Assembly: GCA_041394725.1 (NCBI GenBank)
Contig: JAWKHR010000032.1
Location: 1 to 64,000 of the forward strand
Length of the DNA: 64,000 nt
Source: JAWKHR01 sp041394725
GTDB taxonomy: Bacteria > Acidobacteriota > Vicinamibacteria > Vicinamibacterales > SCN-69-37
Direction of reading: 5' to 3'
Under the pieces are notes generated by a model. The model worked only from the letters and a program-made list of their open reading frames with translations, searched no databases and was not told the DNA's origin. Position numbers and translations under genes: made by a program. Position 1 is the stretch's first letter, and each line of letters begins with the position of its first letter. This document shows, one piece after another, positions 41,799-50,362 of the stretch.

Positions 41799-42818
41799 AT
41801 GATCCGCGCCCTGCTCGTGCTGGTCTGCCTCGTCGCCGCCGCGCCGGCCCGCGCGCAGACCTCGTCTGGCCGGGACGAGACGCGTCCCGGCGCGTTGCCG
41901 CTGGTCCTGACGCTGCCGGCGGGCGCGCGCGCGGCGTCGCTCGGCGGCGCGTATCCGCTCGCCAGCCCGGACGCCGACGCGGTGTTCCAGCATCCCGCGC
42001 TCATGGATGGCGACCGCGGCGTCGCGGGCGCGTTCGCGCGGTTCGGCGGGAACGGCCTGGAGGTCTCGGCGGCCGGCGGGTTCGCCTGGTGGCACGGCGG
42101 ACTGGGCGTGGGTGCGCGCGCGCTGTCGTTCGGCGCGGTGCCATTCGCGGGCCGGCCTGATGCCTCAGACGCGCCGGTGCCCTCGGCGCTCGGCGCCTTC
42201 GCGGCGGGCGAGGCGGGTATCGCGTCGGCGGGTCCCATCGACGTCTCCGAGCAGCTCTTCACGGTTTCCTATGCCCGGCGGGTGTTCGGCTTTCGCGTGG
42301 GCGGGGCGGCGAAGGTGATCGACCTGCGCGCCGAAGGCCTGCACGATACGTCGGTCGTCGCCGACGTGGGCGTCGCGCGCAACTTCGGCTGGCTGTTCCT
42401 GGCCGGCGCCGCGCAGAACCTGGGAGGTGCATCCGCGTTCGGCGACGCCGGGACCGCCCGCACCGGGGCGACCAGCGCGGCAGACGGGATCGACGCCGCC
42501 CGGCGTCCGCGGATCTTCACCGCCGGCGCCGCGACCCGCAGCCGCACGCTCGGCCCGCTCGACGTCGCCCTGGCTGGCCAGGCCTCATGGCGCCGCGACG
42601 CGGGTGTCACGGCCGGCGGCGGCGCCGAGATCTCCTACTGGCCGGTGGCCGGCCGCACGTTCACGTTCCGGATCGGCTACCGCCACCTCGAGGACTCGGC
42701 GCTCCGTCCGCTCACGCTCGGCGCCGGCTTCGCGGGCGACCGGATCAGCCTCGACTACTCATGGCAGGCGGTGGACGCCGCCGGCGCCACGCACCGGTTC
42801 GGCCTGCGCATCCGTTGA
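41799..42818 (+). CDS. exported PorV/PorQ-like outer-membrane beta-barrel protein
   Basis: 339 residues. A signal peptide (IRALLVLVCLVAAAPARA) is followed by PLVLTLPAGARAASLGGAYP and ADAVFQHPALM. This matches the opening of PorV/UPF0164-type barrels, where 'GARA-x-x-M-GGA' and 'F-NPA' are standard. Alternating hydrophobic strands continue to the C-terminal GLRIR, a plausible barrel end. The role is not known; PorV-like proteins elsewhere act in type IX secretion or lipid transport. The 3' end overlaps the convergent lipoprotein gene by 60 bases. Confidence 0.62.
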   Translation: MIRALLVLVCLVAAAPARAQTSSGRDETRPGALPLVLTLPAGARAASLGGAYPLASPDADAVFQHPALMDGDRGVAGAFARFGGNGLEVSAAGGFAWWHGGLGVGARALSFGAVPFAGRPDASDAPVPSALGAFAAGEAGIASAGPIDVSEQLFTVSYARRVFGFRVGGAAKVIDLRAEGLHDTSVVADVGVARNFGWLFLAGAAQNLGGASAFGDAGTARTGATSAADGIDAARRPRIFTAGAATRSRTLGPLDVALAGQASWRRDAGVTAGGGAEISYWPVAGRTFTFRIGYRHLEDSALRPLTLGAGFAGDRISLDYSWQAVDAAGATHRFGLRIR

Positions 42819-44792
42819 GCTGAACCCGACGTCGTCGAGGATGACCGTCCCCGCTTTCGCCCGGTCGAACATGAAGCGGATCGCGGTGACGGACGAGACA
42901 TCGAGCGACGGGTTTGCCGCCTGGAAGTCGGCAAGCGGAATCCGGAACGTCTGCATGACGCTCTCGCCGTGCGCGCGGAACCGGGTCGTGTCGAGATCCC
43001 GGCGTCGCAGGACCCAGGCCTCCAGCGGACGCCGGATCACGCCGTAGTCGCCGAGGCGGACCGACGCCAGCTGTCCCCGGGCGTCCACCAGCGCGACGCT
43101 CAGGTCCACGGGCGGCTTCTCCTCGTCCTTGTTCTCCTTCTTTTTCGCCGGTGCGGGGCGGGGCTTCGGGCGGTCGGGGCCCTCGGGCTTCGACGCGGCG
43201 TCCTCGGTGCCTGCCGGCGCGGGTGGCTTGCGCGGGCCCGGGACGGCGTCGGTCGGCATCAGCAGGAACTGCAGCGCCGATCCCGTGCCGAGGGCGGGCG
43301 CGTCGGGGCCGGAGGCGAGGGTGATCGTGAACGTCGCCGGCGGGCCGGTCTCCGGCGGATCGGTGTTGGCCAGCTCGTTGTTCCAGCCGAGCGTCACCAC
43401 GTTGTTGAACATCGACGCGGCTTCGGAGCCGGCCGTGCCGCCGCGCAGGGTGGCGAGGTTCTCCTTCCACGTCGACAGGTGCTCACCGTCGATCCCGACG
43501 CCGCGCCCGGTGCCGGTCGTGACGTCCACGTCCTCCTCGAACGTCGCCACGGGGCGGAACGTGCTGTCCTCGAACCGGTTGACGTACATGGTGGGCGGCA
43601 GCCAGTCGCCGGCGACGCGGTAGTCGCGGAAGAGCGGCAGGTACCGCGGGTCGTCCCGGAGCGTGGCTTCGAGGAAGGCGGAGATGTAGAGCTTCGCGAC
43701 CTGGCGCTGCTCCTCTGGCGGGAGCAGCGCGCGCAGGTCGAGCGTACGGGCGCTGCGCGGGCCGCCGTCCTTCGCGCCCCAGACCGTGTTCCACTGCCCG
43801 TGATTCGCGCGATAGACGAACAGCGCCGCCTTGAAGTGCGGCCGGCCGTCGGTGAACTGCACGCGCTGGTACTGGCGCAGGCCCATGAAGCTCGTGACGT
43901 CGCCGTCGTGCGAGCCGTGGAAGACGAGGTAGTCCACGTTCTCGACCGGCACGAGGCGGTCGGCCGGCTTGTACTGGCCGTCGACCGGGGCGATGGCGAT
44001 GATCGAGCGGATGTGGAAGCCGAAATCGAACTCGACGTTCGCGTCGTCCGGGTAGCGGCGCAGGCGGTTGAACGCGGCGGCCTGGCCCACGGCCTCGCCG
44101 CCCCGCGAGTGTCCGGCGAGGGCGATGCGGTCCATGTCCACACGCCCGAAGAACGGGTTGCCGGGTTCGGCGTTCCACGTCCGCCAGAGCTCGAGGTGTT
44201 TCAGGAAGAACCAGCCGCGCGCGTCGTTCTCGTTGCGGATGCCGCCGTTGATGAAGTTCATGTCGAGCGACGCCACGATGTAGCCCCGGCTGGCGAGCAG
44301 GTCGCCCAGGTACTCGTAACCGGGATCCGAGAATTCCTTCATGTTGTGATTCCCGTGCGCGATGAGCAGCAGCGGGAACGGGCCGTCGCCGTCCGGGTAC
44401 CAGACACGGGCGTTGAGCGGCATCTTCTTCGGCGTGAAGCCCCAGTACGCATTGCGCGACTTCGCCGACGTGCCGAGGTCCACGAGCTTCGAGGCGTCCA
44501 CCGTCGGCGTCTTGATCGCGACCAGCTCCCGGTATTCCCGCCGCCGCCGGTCGGTGCCGCTGCCGTAGAAGAGCCGCTGGACCTGGTGCGGGCCGCGCGC
44601 CGTCGGGTCCGGCGCGTCGAGCGTCCGGTGGGCCATGACGACCGCCGCGTCATTCTGCGTGAGCTTCATCGCCGGGTAGCAGCCGGCCAGGCACGCCAGG
44701 GCGGCGGTGGTTGCGGCGCGGCGGACGAGCGCGGCACACCAGTGGGCGCGCGGTGCGGACTGGGCGGCAGGCATGGGGCCGCATTCTCGCAT
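42759..44792 (-). CDS. lipoprotein alpha/beta hydrolase
   Basis: About 677 residues. A lipoprotein signal ends in CLAGC. The hydrolase domain has the oxyanion loop LLLIAHGNHNM, nucleophile elbow IALAGHSRGGEAV, acid in VFHGSHDGDVTS and a histidine in RANHGQWNTVWG. This is the layout of large secreted esterase/PAF-acetylhydrolase-like enzymes. A C-terminal extension with a Lys/Pro-rich linker (KKKENKDEEKPP) leads to a carbohydrate-binding-like beta domain (AIRFMFDRAKAGTVILDDVGF). The start could be ATG 44792 or 44774; neither has a good ribosome site. It overlaps the PorV-like gene by 60 bases at the 3' ends. Substrate unknown. Confidence 0.8.
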   Translation of the reverse strand: MRECGPMPAAQSAPRAHWCAALVRRAATTAALACLAGCYPAMKLTQNDAAVVMAHRTLDAPDPTARGPHQVQRLFYGSGTDRRRREYRELVAIKTPTVDASKLVDLGTSAKSRNAYWGFTPKKMPLNARVWYPDGDGPFPLLLIAHGNHNMKEFSDPGYEYLGDLLASRGYIVASLDMNFINGGIRNENDARGWFFLKHLELWRTWNAEPGNPFFGRVDMDRIALAGHSRGGEAVGQAAAFNRLRRYPDDANVEFDFGFHIRSIIAIAPVDGQYKPADRLVPVENVDYLVFHGSHDGDVTSFMGLRQYQRVQFTDGRPHFKAALFVYRANHGQWNTVWGAKDGGPRSARTLDLRALLPPEEQRQVAKLYISAFLEATLRDDPRYLPLFRDYRVAGDWLPPTMYVNRFEDSTFRPVATFEEDVDVTTGTGRGVGIDGEHLSTWKENLATLRGGTAGSEAASMFNNVVTLGWNNELANTDPPETGPPATFTITLASGPDAPALGTGSALQFLLMPTDAVPGPRKPPAPAGTEDAASKPEGPDRPKPRPAPAKKKENKDEEKPPVDLSVALVDARGQLASVRLGDYGVIRRPLEAWVLRRRDLDTTRFRAHGESVMQTFRIPLADFQAANPSLDVSSVTAIRFMFDRAKAGTVILDDVGFSSTDAQAEPVRGAGGVHRLP

Positions 44793-44996
44793 GGGACCGC
44801 CGGTCACCGTCGTCCGAGACCGGTCGGAACGACGACCGCCGGCGACGCCCGAATCGCCGGAAGCGCCGTGCGTCCCGCCGGGGCATCGGCTTGTCACTGC
44901 GCCAACCGGGCAGGGGACGACCATGGCATTCTCATCTCGACCTGCAGGGGCGGCTACGTGGCATGGCATGCCGAGAGCTGGGGAAGGGAACGGACG

Positions 44997-47120
44997 ATGG
45001 CGCTCAGTCGACGCGAGTTCGTGCAGTTGGCCGCCGCGATGGGAGCCTCGCTGGCCTGGGGCGGCCCGGCTCGGGCCTCGACCACCGGCTGGCAGGAGCG
45101 GCGCGATCTCTATCCGGAGGGGGTTGCGTCCGGCGATCCCGATCCGACGAGCGTGATCCTCTGGACCCGGCGGCCGTTCGAGTCGGGCGGCCGGCGTCTG
45201 CTCACGCTGGAGGTGGCCGAGGACGAGGCGTTCCGGCGGGTCGTCGCCACCTCGTCGGCGCCGGTCTCGGCGGAATCGGACTGGACGACGCGCGTGCTGG
45301 TGGGCCGGCTCGAACCCGCACGCGTCTACTGGTACCGCTTCACCGATGACGACGGTCACGGCAGCCGCGTGGGCCGGACGATCACCGCGCCGCTCGCGAC
45401 CGACCCACGGCCGGTCAACTTCGCCTTCGTCAGCTGCCAGAGCGTCAATGAAGGCCGGCTCAACGGCTACCGCCGGATGATCTTCGAGGACGAGCGCGCC
45501 GCGCCCCCCGGCCCCGGCGGCAGCCCGGGCGTCATCGGCGATGCGCAACTCGGGTTCGTGCTCCACCTCGGGGACTTCATCTATGAGGTCGTCGAGTATC
45601 CCGACGAGGTGGCGACGCGGTACGACCGCACGATCTACGACGTTGGTCGGATTCCCGACGGCGGGAAAGCCAGCAACTTCCACTATCCGCTCACGCTGGA
45701 GGGCTATCGCGTCGTCTACCGGGGCTACCTCGCCGACCCCGACCTGCAGGACGCGCGCGCGCGCTGGCCCTTCGTCGCCATCTGGGACAACCACGAGTTC
45801 TCCTGGCAGGGCCGGCAGAGCCTGGTCCAGGCCGGGGGGCCTCCGCAGCCGGGCCAGACGGTCAAGGTGGCGGCCAACCAGGCCTGGTTCGAGTACATCC
45901 CCGCGCGCGTCACCGCGCCGAGTGGATCGCTCGACACGTTCGGCGGCGTGGCGGTGGAGAACGTGCCGATCGAGAAGTGGGACGACGACGGCCTCGGGAT
46001 GGAACCCAACAACCTGAAGGCCATCGACAGCCTGATCGCCTATCGCACCCTGCGCTACGGCCGGCACCTCGATCTCATCCTCACCGACCAGCACAGCTTC
46101 CGTGGCGACGACCCGACCGACGCGGAGGGCGTTGGCCGGATCTACGATCCGGCGTTCAACGGGATGTTCTCGGAACCGGCGATGATCGCGCTCGATGCCG
46201 GCCGCGCCTTCGACGGCGGCAAGCCGCCCGCCGAACTCCGCTTCGGCGACGTCAGCATCCCCAATCCACGAAAGGATTCGGCGCCGCGCACGATCCTCGG
46301 GGCGCGTCAGAAGCGGTGGTTCATGGACCAGCTCCGCCGGTCCGGGGCCACCTGGAAGATCTGGGGCAACTCGCTGGGGACCCTCGATCTCCGGGCCGAC
46401 CCGCAGAACCTTCCGGATGGGTTGACCACGCGGACGTGGCCGGCCGACACCTTCGCGCAGATCGGCAGCGGCGATTTCGGCAGTGCGTACCACGAGCGTG
46501 GGGAAATCTATGACCTCGTCCGCGAGGCGAAGATCACCGGGTTCGCGATCGTCTCGGGCGACCGTCACAGCTTCTGGGCCGGCTATGCGGCCTCGCGCCT
46601 GCCGCCCGGGACGTTCGAGCCGGTCGGGATCAGCTTCGTCGGCGCCTCGCTGGCCAGCCCCGGGGCGATGGAGGCGCTCGAGCACAATCTCCCCAGGGAC
46701 CATCCGCTTCGCGCGCTGTACCTGGCGGATCGGCCCGCCGGCGGCGCCGCGAGCCCCGGCGCGCACGAGGCCGGGCCCGACTGGACCTACAACATGCTCC
46801 TCAAGCACGGCGTCCGCTCGTGCCTCGAATACGCCAGGAGTTTCGATCTGAAGCGCGCGCACGCCGCGTCCAATCCGCAGCTGTCCCCGCACCTGGAGTT
46901 CGTGGACATGGGGGGCCACGGCTATGCGACGGTGCGGCTGACCGGCGACGAGATGCGGACCGAGTTCGTCTGCATCCCGCGTCCGATCACGCGCAGCGGT
47001 CGTCCCGATGGCGGTCCGCTTCGCTATCGGGTCGTCCACACGGCCTCGCTCTGGAAACCAGGCGAGCGGCCGGTGCTGCGCCAGCAGGTCCTCGAGGGCG
47101 ATCCCGGGCTGTCGATCTGA
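44997..47120 (+). CDS. phoD: alkaline phosphatase D-type phosphodiesterase/phosphatase
   Basis: 707 residues. A Tat signal (SRREFVQLAAAMGASLAWGG) directs folded export. LYPEGVASGDPDPTSVILWT is the hallmark N-terminal block. Metal ligands appear in FVSCQSVNEG, VLHLGDFIYE, AIWDNHEFSW, LDLILTDQHSF and VSGDRHSFWAG, matching the PhoD calcium/iron site. It is longer than Bacillus PhoD (about 580) because of a long insert before WKIWGNSLG. The enzyme releases phosphate from phosphodiesters in the periplasm. The start is fixed by the Tat motif at residue 4 and AAGGGAA upstream. Divergent from the lipoprotein hydrolase gene. Confidence 0.92.
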   Translation: MALSRREFVQLAAAMGASLAWGGPARASTTGWQERRDLYPEGVASGDPDPTSVILWTRRPFESGGRRLLTLEVAEDEAFRRVVATSSAPVSAESDWTTRVLVGRLEPARVYWYRFTDDDGHGSRVGRTITAPLATDPRPVNFAFVSCQSVNEGRLNGYRRMIFEDERAAPPGPGGSPGVIGDAQLGFVLHLGDFIYEVVEYPDEVATRYDRTIYDVGRIPDGGKASNFHYPLTLEGYRVVYRGYLADPDLQDARARWPFVAIWDNHEFSWQGRQSLVQAGGPPQPGQTVKVAANQAWFEYIPARVTAPSGSLDTFGGVAVENVPIEKWDDDGLGMEPNNLKAIDSLIAYRTLRYGRHLDLILTDQHSFRGDDPTDAEGVGRIYDPAFNGMFSEPAMIALDAGRAFDGGKPPAELRFGDVSIPNPRKDSAPRTILGARQKRWFMDQLRRSGATWKIWGNSLGTLDLRADPQNLPDGLTTRTWPADTFAQIGSGDFGSAYHERGEIYDLVREAKITGFAIVSGDRHSFWAGYAASRLPPGTFEPVGISFVGASLASPGAMEALEHNLPRDHPLRALYLADRPAGGAASPGAHEAGPDWTYNMLLKHGVRSCLEYARSFDLKRAHAASNPQLSPHLEFVDMGGHGYATVRLTGDEMRTEFVCIPRPITRSGRPDGGPLRYRVVHTASLWKPGERPVLRQQVLEGDPGLSI

Positions 47121-47193
47121 GGGGGCTCGGGCGAATGGCGGCGCCGGGCTCGGGCGCATGATGGCGCCCGCCGGTGTGCGTGGCGGTGCGGGA

Positions 47194-48318
47194 TCAGCTG
47201 CCGCAGGTCGCGGATCCAACCAGCGCTTCGAGCGCCGCGCGACGGGCGGGCGGTGCGCCGGCGGCAGAGCAGCCGAGCGCCGCCAAGGTGGGGCTGGCGC
47301 CGAGCGCGTCGGCGGCGATGGCTGGCGCGCGCAGCTTCAGGTGAGCGAACACCGGTCTTGCACCCCGGTAGGGATTGTCGTCCAGCTCGATCTCGGAGAA
47401 GTCGAAGGGACGTAATCCGCCATCCGCGTCGCGCTCGGCCGGCAGCACTTTCATGCTCACCGCGCTGCGGACGTTGCCGCCGATGGCCAGGATCCGCGAC
47501 CGCGCCTCGTCCACCCGCACGACGATGTCGCAGTGGGCGGTGGCGCCCTGGCCCATCTGCCGTCGGCGTTCGGCGAGGCTGAGGTAGGCGGGACGCCGCC
47601 CTGAACACAGCAGGTCGCCCGGCCCGATCGGCTGCTCGCCGGCGTCGTAGGCGACGAAGGCCGAGCCGGGCGCGCGGCCGTCGCGGGCGCGGATGGCCTG
47701 GTCGATGTAGCGGTGGTGCGCGACCGCGCGCAGGAACACGTCCGGGTCGCTCAGGCCGCTCGCGCACATCACCCAGGAGATGAAGGCGGCCGACCACGGG
47801 CTCTCCCAGCGCGCGGCGATCCCTGCCGGGCCGCCCCACACGCCGTTCTGCTGGTCGATGATCCACGCGCCTTCCGGCGTCGTCGTCCAGTAGCCGGCAA
47901 TGGAGGCGGCCACGCGCGCCGCTTCGGCCGCCGGCAGACGTCCGGGCCGGCCGCGTCGCGATCGGTCGCGGGGCGTCGTGCTCCGCGGTGATGCCGCGGC
48001 GCCGCGCGCCGGCGCGGGTTCGACGGTGGACTGATCGACGATTCCGAAGCCGAAGTACGCCCACTCCTGCACGGCAACGTCCACGATGCGCTGGCGGAGC
48101 GCGGCGTCGAGCGGCGCCGCCGGCACGCGGCACCCGCTTTCGGCGAGATGCATCGCCCCCGGCTGGCCGATGACGCGGGAGGACGGCGGGGCGACGTCGA
48201 GCACGTCGCGCGGCAGGCGCTCGACGGCAGAAGGCGACTGCGCGGCCGCGAGCAGACTGGTGGCGAACAGGGCCGTCAGGCCGGCCAGTGCGGCATTCGA
48301 GATCGGACGTGAACTCAC
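47194..48318 (-). CDS. exported DUF2272-like protein
   Basis: 374 residues from GTG 48318. A signal peptide (SNAALAGLTALFATSLLAAA) is present. The mature part has RQRIVDVAVQEWAYFG, WSAAFISWVMCASGL, FRAVAHHRYIDQAI, IGPGDLLCSG and TAHCDIVVRVDEARSRILAI. These fit DUF2272, a CHAP/NlpC-like cysteine peptidase fold with candidate Cys in VMCASGL and His in TAHCDIV. A peptidoglycan-related role is possible but not shown. The start is chosen so that the signal peptide is N-terminal; the frame is open 66 codons further up through the repeat region. Confidence 0.72.
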   Translation of the reverse strand: MSSRPISNAALAGLTALFATSLLAAAQSPSAVERLPRDVLDVAPPSSRVIGQPGAMHLAESGCRVPAAPLDAALRQRIVDVAVQEWAYFGFGIVDQSTVEPAPARGAAASPRSTTPRDRSRRGRPGRLPAAEAARVAASIAGYWTTTPEGAWIIDQQNGVWGGPAGIAARWESPWSAAFISWVMCASGLSDPDVFLRAVAHHRYIDQAIRARDGRAPGSAFVAYDAGEQPIGPGDLLCSGRRPAYLSLAERRRQMGQGATAHCDIVVRVDEARSRILAIGGNVRSAVSMKVLPAERDADGGLRPFDFSEIELDDNPYRGARPVFAHLKLRAPAIAADALGASPTLAALGCSAAGAPPARRAALEALVGSATCGS

Positions 48319-48369
48319 GGTGTCCAGCCTACATACCCGATCCGGGCCGAAGACTCCAGCCGGTGGGGA

Positions 48370-48491
48370 CGGTGCGGTGCGACGGGGGGCGAGGAGCGAA
48401 GCCCCACGACTGAAGCGAGGGCGCGGCCAGCGCCCGAGCCCCGCGCACGGAGCGAGGCGACGAAGCGCCGAGCGAGTGCGCGTGTCGGGGG
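48370..48491. repeat. GC-rich repetitive intergenic sequence
   Basis: The stretch is built from short variants of GCGAAGC / GAGCGAGG / CGAAGCG words, without coding potential on either strand. It resembles the repetitive extragenic sequence often found beside tRNA genes in this kind of genome. That comparison is from memory. Confidence 0.35.
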
Positions 48492-48512
48492 TCTGGGGGC
48501 GAAGCCCCCAGA
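48492..48512 (-). terminator. perfect 9-bp hairpin downstream of the tRNA remnant
   Basis: Arms TCTGGGGGC and GCCCCCAGA with a 3-base loop, directly beyond the tRNA-Thr 3' end. It has no T tract, so it may be a processing or repeat hairpin rather than a classical terminator. Confidence 0.45.
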
Positions 48513-48519
48513 TCAATCT

Positions 48520-48566
48520 TGGAGCCGGCGATCGGACTTGAACCGATGACCTGCTGATTACGAATC
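48520..48566 (-). other. 3' half of tRNA-Thr(CGU): putative integration site scar (att)
   Basis: On the minus strand the sequence runs ATTCGTAATCAGCAGG through the T arm (GGTTCAAGTCC) to GCCGGC-T-CCA. This equals the anticodon loop, variable region, T arm, acceptor strand and CCA of bacterial tRNA-Thr with anticodon CGU. The 5' half (acceptor strand, D arm, 5' anticodon stem) is missing; the sequence beyond 48566 cannot pair with it. A 3' tRNA remnant is what is left on one side when an element integrates into a tRNA gene. Confidence 0.78.
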
Positions 48567-48829
48567 CCTGGGCCCTGCGTCCACGGGCGTCCGGCGTGTC
48601 CTGTTCCCTCTGAAATCCTGCGATCTTCGTCCGCCTGGATCCGGCGAGATCCGCTGCGTTCGTTTCCCTTGGGCGTCACGGCGGGCGTCAGACTGCCCGC
48701 TGGGATTTCCTCGGACGTGATGCGAGTGGAAGGCGGCCACTGCCGATGTGCCCTGTCGAGGTTTCACGCAGCACAGGGGCCGCAAATGGAGCCCTACGTG
48801 GTTCTCTGTCGGTCAAGCCATGGCTTCTA

Positions 48830-48842
48830 CTCAAGGGGGACC
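48830..48842 (+). repeat. 13-bp direct repeat CTCAAGGGGGACC, copy 1
   Basis: An identical copy lies at 48897-48909, 67 bases away. Repeats of this kind occur near insertion sequence ends or as iterons; neither can be shown here. Confidence 0.5.
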
Positions 48843-48896
48843 AACCCGGCAAGGGCTCCCCCTGTGAACGCACCCGGTACCCCAGGGCGGCAGTGT

Positions 48897-48909
48897 CTCA
48901 AGGGGGACC
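48897..48909 (+). repeat. 13-bp direct repeat CTCAAGGGGGACC, copy 2
   Basis: Second copy of the repeat at 48830-48842. Confidence 0.5.
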
Positions 48910-49214
48910 GTGGGCTGTTGCCGCATGACAAGAAGTTGACGCTTCTGGGTCACGGTGTCACCTATGTCCCGCGTACCGGCCCCGTTCGGTAGTGGTGATT
49001 CGCAGATGGCGCTGGCAGTCGGGCCCGCGTCCGGCGTGGCTCCGTTGACGCGATCGGAACAGGTGCCGCGGAGGCATTCCGGGGTCTGACTCGTTGGCCG
49101 GGAATCGTCCAAGGCGCTGGCCACTACATGTTTCCCGCGCTCCTGACGTGGGCCTCCAGGCGCGGTTAGACTCGAGCGTGAGTGCCGGGAAGCGAGAATT
49201 CGGCCGCGGCGATC

Positions 49215-50147
49215 ATGGATGGCACTATCCAGGGGCTCATGGGCACCGCCGGATGGGTGCGTGGTCTCGTCTTTGTGCTGGCCGTGGCTGGCGGCTCGGC
49301 TTGCGGGCAGCCTCCCAATGCAGGGCTGCCGTCTCCTTCAGCGCCGTCTCCTCCTCGAGCTATTACCCAAGTCCTCCATGGTCGGTCAAGCGACGGCCGG
49401 AATCTCGGGACCATCGAGTTGCCTGCCTTCGAGGGGATTCCGATCGAAATCAACCCCAGGGCCCTGGCGGCCATCCATGGACTGGTGCTGGACAACGTCA
49501 ATCCGGACTTCTTCGTTGTTCGTGAAAGCGCAGCCGATGGGCTTCTGGGACGTCGGCTGGTAGCGTCACTCGCCGGTTCCGCCTACATGTTGCCAACGGA
49601 GCAGCCGGCTGCTCTGTGGCTGATGAATTCGTCGAACGGCGCCGACTACGTGTGCGCGGCGAATACACCAGGCTTCCTTCTCAATGGCCCGAATCCGTTG
49701 CCGCGCTATGCCACGGCTCGACCGTTGACCACCTCGAACAACACCGTAGCGGACTTCATTGTCGTCGATGGGAGTCCTTCCGACATCGTCCTGGGACTGG
49801 ACTGGCTGAATGACGCTTGGGTGGTCGATGGCCTTCAGCTCGCGGAAATCCGTTGGACGAACGACCCGGCGGAGCCAGCGGACATCAATGGTGGGCTGGG
49901 CACGCACCAGGTCACTGCATCTGCGGGCTACCATTCCGGCAATTCCTTCGTAGTTCGTCCCGGCCAAACCACCCTTCGAGCGGCCGGGATTGCGGCCTCA
50001 GAGGCGCTCGAGGTGCTGCTTCAATACGACGACCTCTGCGGGATGGACACCAACAGCTCGCTGTTGACGCTTGGTGTCAGTAACAGTCTCAGCGCGCGCG
50101 GCAAGGACCTCGTCCGCTTCGGTGTGCTGATGAAGGAACTGCGCTAG
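49215..50147 (+). CDS. hypothetical lipoprotein in the accessory island
   Basis: 310 residues from ATG 49215 (an upstream GTG at 49182 is possible). The signal ends in a lipobox GGSAC (LVFVLAVAGGSACGQPP), predicting an acylated, membrane-anchored protein. The mature part is mostly beta-rich: IPIEINPRALAAIHGLVLD, FIVVDGSPSDIVLGLDWLND and FVVRPGQTTLRAAGIAA. A single internal pair of cysteines could form a disulfide. I do not recognise the family. Codon use is less GC-biased than in the flanking chromosome (e.g. ATT, GTT, AAT are frequent), in line with acquisition by transfer. Confidence 0.58.
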   Translation: MDGTIQGLMGTAGWVRGLVFVLAVAGGSACGQPPNAGLPSPSAPSPPRAITQVLHGRSSDGRNLGTIELPAFEGIPIEINPRALAAIHGLVLDNVNPDFFVVRESAADGLLGRRLVASLAGSAYMLPTEQPAALWLMNSSNGADYVCAANTPGFLLNGPNPLPRYATARPLTTSNNTVADFIVVDGSPSDIVLGLDWLNDAWVVDGLQLAEIRWTNDPAEPADINGGLGTHQVTASAGYHSGNSFVVRPGQTTLRAAGIAASEALEVLLQYDDLCGMDTNSSLLTLGVSNSLSARGKDLVRFGVLMKELR

Positions 50148-50362
50148 TCCAATCGTGGAGCAGACGGGGCGACGAATCGGAAAGAACCGGCATCCGTGCA
50201 TTGCGGCGACTTTTCCGGTCAGGGCGCACCCCGAAGGGTGCAGGTAGACCGTGGCATGCCGCACCCTCACGACCAGGGCTTGATCCTTCCGGGGGGCGTC
50301 CGAATTGGTCGAGGGCCTCGTCGCTTGCCTCGCTTTGGCGCGCGCCAGCTAGCATAGAACCG

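Larger units (their letters stand above)
48567..49214. other. 650-bp stretch without a recognisable gene
   Basis: Only short open frames occur, none with protein-like features. It contains a direct repeat (see next entries). It may hold remains of an integrase or insertion sequence, but I see no conserved catalytic residues. Confidence 0.5.

Noticed and set aside
42969..44996. Upstream extension of the PhoD reading frame
   Set aside because: Open only because of GC bias; the Tat signal and ribosome site place the start at 44997.
48520..48600. A complete tRNA gene
   Set aside because: Only the 3' half matches tRNA-Thr; the sequence where the D arm should be has no GGTAGAGC-like block and the anticodon stem cannot close.
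50300..50362. A -24/-12 promoter (TTGGCGCG...TAGCA) ahead of the sigma-54-like gene
   Set aside because: The GG and GC dinucleotides are not 10 bases apart, so it does not fit the consensus.
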